From Phycisphaerae bacterium (GTDB taxonomy: Bacteria > Planctomycetota > Phycisphaerae > UBA1845 > Fen-1342), in contig JANQFV010000028.1 of NCBI GenBank assembly GCA_028277645.1, positions 1 through 64,000 on the forward strand: 64,000 nucleotides of DNA. The letters are read 5' to 3'. A program made the translations under genes and the position numbers. The notes under the pieces were generated by a model that saw only the letters and a list, made by a program, of their open reading frames with translations, was not told the origin of the DNA and made no database searches. Positions 62,714 through 64,000 of the stretch are shown here, in pieces (within the stretch, counting starts at the first letter, position 1; every line of letters begins with the position of its first letter).

Positions 62714-63316
62714 TCAGCGTCGTCTGAGCAGGGCCACAGCCAGCGCCAACGACGCTAGCGCGGCTGGCTCGGGAACGTACTCGATGGTCAAGCGCGGCAG
62801 TCCCTGACCGCCGGTGAAGCCGGCCGAGCCGTTCTCGGAGAGCTGATAGACCATGATGCCGAGCCAGTCGTCGCCGTTGGACAGTAGCGACTCGATGTAG
62901 TTCGGGTCGAGATCGACCGTCTTGGCGCCGGTGGTCGAAAATGTGCCGGTACGGCCAAGCTCGTTGAATGGCACCTCGGCGTCAGCGGGCGCAAGCGAGC
63001 CATCGCCGACGTAGCCGTTGAGCTGCAGGTTCGGCAACGGCGGATTGTTGAGGAAGAAGATGGACAGCGTGATTGAGGCAGAGAGCACGTCCGCGGTGTC
63101 TGGCAGGCCGGCGAGCGAATACTCCATCAGGCCGCGGCGTTTGACGGACGTGAAGCGCGAGACGCCGATGCTCAGCGGCCCGCTGCCGGTCTCGACGACC
63201 CAGCCGCCGCCGGTGTTCTCCGCCTCGCCGGATATGGCGTCGATGACGATCTGGTCGGCCGAAGCCCAGACCGCCGCAGAAAGTAGAAATGCGGAAAGGA
63301 AGATGCCGCGCAGCAT
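62714..63316 (-). CDS. PEP-CTERM surface protein
   Basis: This 200-residue exported protein has a signal peptide (cleavage near VWASA) and a C-terminal tail VPEPAALASLALAVALLRRR. The ATG at 63316 was chosen because GGAGACAGCT lies right before it; an ATG 12 bases earlier is possible. The middle is a beta-rich DNRLRE-like domain (RFTSVKRRGLMEYSLAGLPD). It is the third PEP-CTERM protein here. Confidence 0.9.
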   Translation of the reverse strand: MLRGIFLSAFLLSAAVWASADQIVIDAISGEAENTGGGWVVETGSGPLSIGVSRFTSVKRRGLMEYSLAGLPDTADVLSASITLSIFFLNNPPLPNLQLNGYVGDGSLAPADAEVPFNELGRTGTFSTTGAKTVDLDPNYIESLLSNGDDWLGIMVYQLSENGSAGFTGGQGLPRLTIEYVPEPAALASLALAVALLRRR

Positions 63317-63507
63317 AGCTGTCTCCATACGAATTGTGGGCGCACGCAGCGCGCCCCGTGGCCCGAAAACATCTGTTAAGTCCTAGGCCCTGCGGAGCGC
63401 GAATGTCAATCCGACACACGCCGGGAGCGGTGGAGTTCGCTCCGGTGCGCCAGTATGCTTTGGAGTTTTGAATCCCGAAACGTGCAGGATGATCCAGGGA
63501 GCCCGTG

Positions 63508-64000
63508 ATGTTTGAGCCGTTGCCCGCCCAGTTCAGCTTTCCAGATTCGGAGCGCGAGATCCTCGAATTCTGGGAGCGGAACGACATTTTCCAGAAGTCG
63601 CTGGAGCAGCGGGCCGGGGCCGAGCGGTTCGTCTTCTACGAAGGCCCCCCCACCGCCAACGGCCTGCCCCACCCCGGGCACGCCCTGACCCGGGCCATCA
63701 AGGACATCTTTCCGCGCTACCAGACCATGTGCGGCAAGCTGGTCGAACGCAAAGCCGGCTGGGACACGCACGGCCTGCCCGTCGAGGTCGAGGTCTGCAA
63801 AGAGCTCGGCATTCACACCAAACAGGAGATCGAAGAGTACGGCGTCGAGAAGTTCGTCCGCAAGTGCATCGACAGCGTCTTCCGCTACGTCCGCGAGTGG
63901 GAGACGATGACCAAACGCCTTGGCTTCTGGGTGAACCTCGAAGAAGCCTACGTCACGTTCCACCAGCAGTACGTCGAGAGCGTCTGGTGGGGCCTGAAGA
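63508..64000 (+). CDS. ileS: Isoleucine-tRNA ligase, 5' part
   Basis: The first 164 codons are present and the gene continues past the right edge. The ATP-binding HIGH motif reads HPGH ([20 protein letters not shown]), followed by [20 protein letters not shown], both characteristic of isoleucyl-tRNA synthetase. CCAGGGAGCC precedes the ATG. The KMSKS motif would lie outside the window. No T-box leader was seen upstream. Confidence 0.97.
   Translation, partial: MFEPLPAQFSFPDSEREILEFWERNDIFQKSLEQRAGAERFVFYEGPPTANGLPHPGHALTRAIKDIFPRYQTMCGKLVERKAGWDTHGLPVEVEVCKELGIHTKQEIEEYGVEKFVRKCIDSVFRYVREWETMTKRLGFWVNLEEAYVTFHQQYVESVWWGLK

Noticed and set aside
63317-63507. T-box riboswitch before ileS
   Set aside because: No T-box sequence, specifier hairpin or terminator-antiterminator pair could be found in the 190-base leader.

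Overview
The window is GC-rich chromosomal DNA from a bacterium that is most probably a member of the Planctomycetota, of Phycisphaerae-like type. The evidence is the combination of GC-type dockerin C-termini on secreted proteins (7627-9993, 19804-21630), three PEP-CTERM proteins (12389-13123, 21737-22618, 62714-63316), a fused SecDF, a Minf_1886-family protein, tandem ClpP genes behind trigger factor, and a membrane coiled-coil/BRCT-like protein. No phage, integrase, transposase or CRISPR array was seen. The assignment is inference from gene content; no rRNA is present to test it.

Layout. 1-3705 is a SecDF fusion running off the left edge. 4338-13123 is a secretome block: a papain-type cysteine peptidase and a divergent trypsin-like serine peptidase, a DUF2961/GH172 lipoprotein and a PEP-CTERM protein. 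13200-19475 is a four-gene minus-strand redox operon: a NarI/HmcE-like cytochrome b, a four-cluster ferredoxin subunit, an NrfD-type membrane subunit fused to a six-haem domain, and a 23-haem cytochrome. A Fur-box-like sequence lies just upstream. 19804-22618 holds a parallel beta-helix dockerin protein and a PEP-CTERM protein. tRNA-Tyr (22828-22910) follows and overlaps the end of a lipoprotein gene. 24001-27858 carries ndk, a cupin, a Tat-exported superoxide dismutase, a glycosyltransferase and acpS.

27934-32967 is a tight three-gene defence-like cassette: an Eco57I-like N6-methyltransferase, an HNH nuclease, and a beta-class methyltransferase fused to an Mrr-like nuclease domain. 33701-35179 has a B12-binding-domain protein and a small hydrophobic protein. 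35269-38780 is tig-clpP-clpP-lipoprotein. The second ClpP has Asn where the catalytic Asp should be. 38813-44097 holds comF, xseB, the coiled-coil/BRCT-like protein, dapA, folP and a DinB-like protein. 44264-53472 contains two very large exported proteins of unknown function around a PSP1/RicT, Minf_1886, AI-2E-transporter and small membrane protein run. 54046-60636 has an exported protein, a NeuD/PglD-like acetyltransferase and a three-gene ABC exporter operon. The right end has a MATE transporter, a PEP-CTERM protein and the 5' end of ileS.

The genes fit a cell that exports many anchored surface proteins (SecDF, peptidases, dockerin and PEP-CTERM proteins), runs a periplasmic multihaem electron-transfer chain and carries its own modification/restriction cassette. 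The most promising candidates for something undescribed are the 29-haem redox operon, the methyltransferase/HNH/methyltransferase-nuclease cassette, and the tandem ClpP pair with a degenerate triad. Start codons were chosen by eye from ribosome binding sites, signal peptides and family start positions. Functions rest on motifs recognised without database searches.
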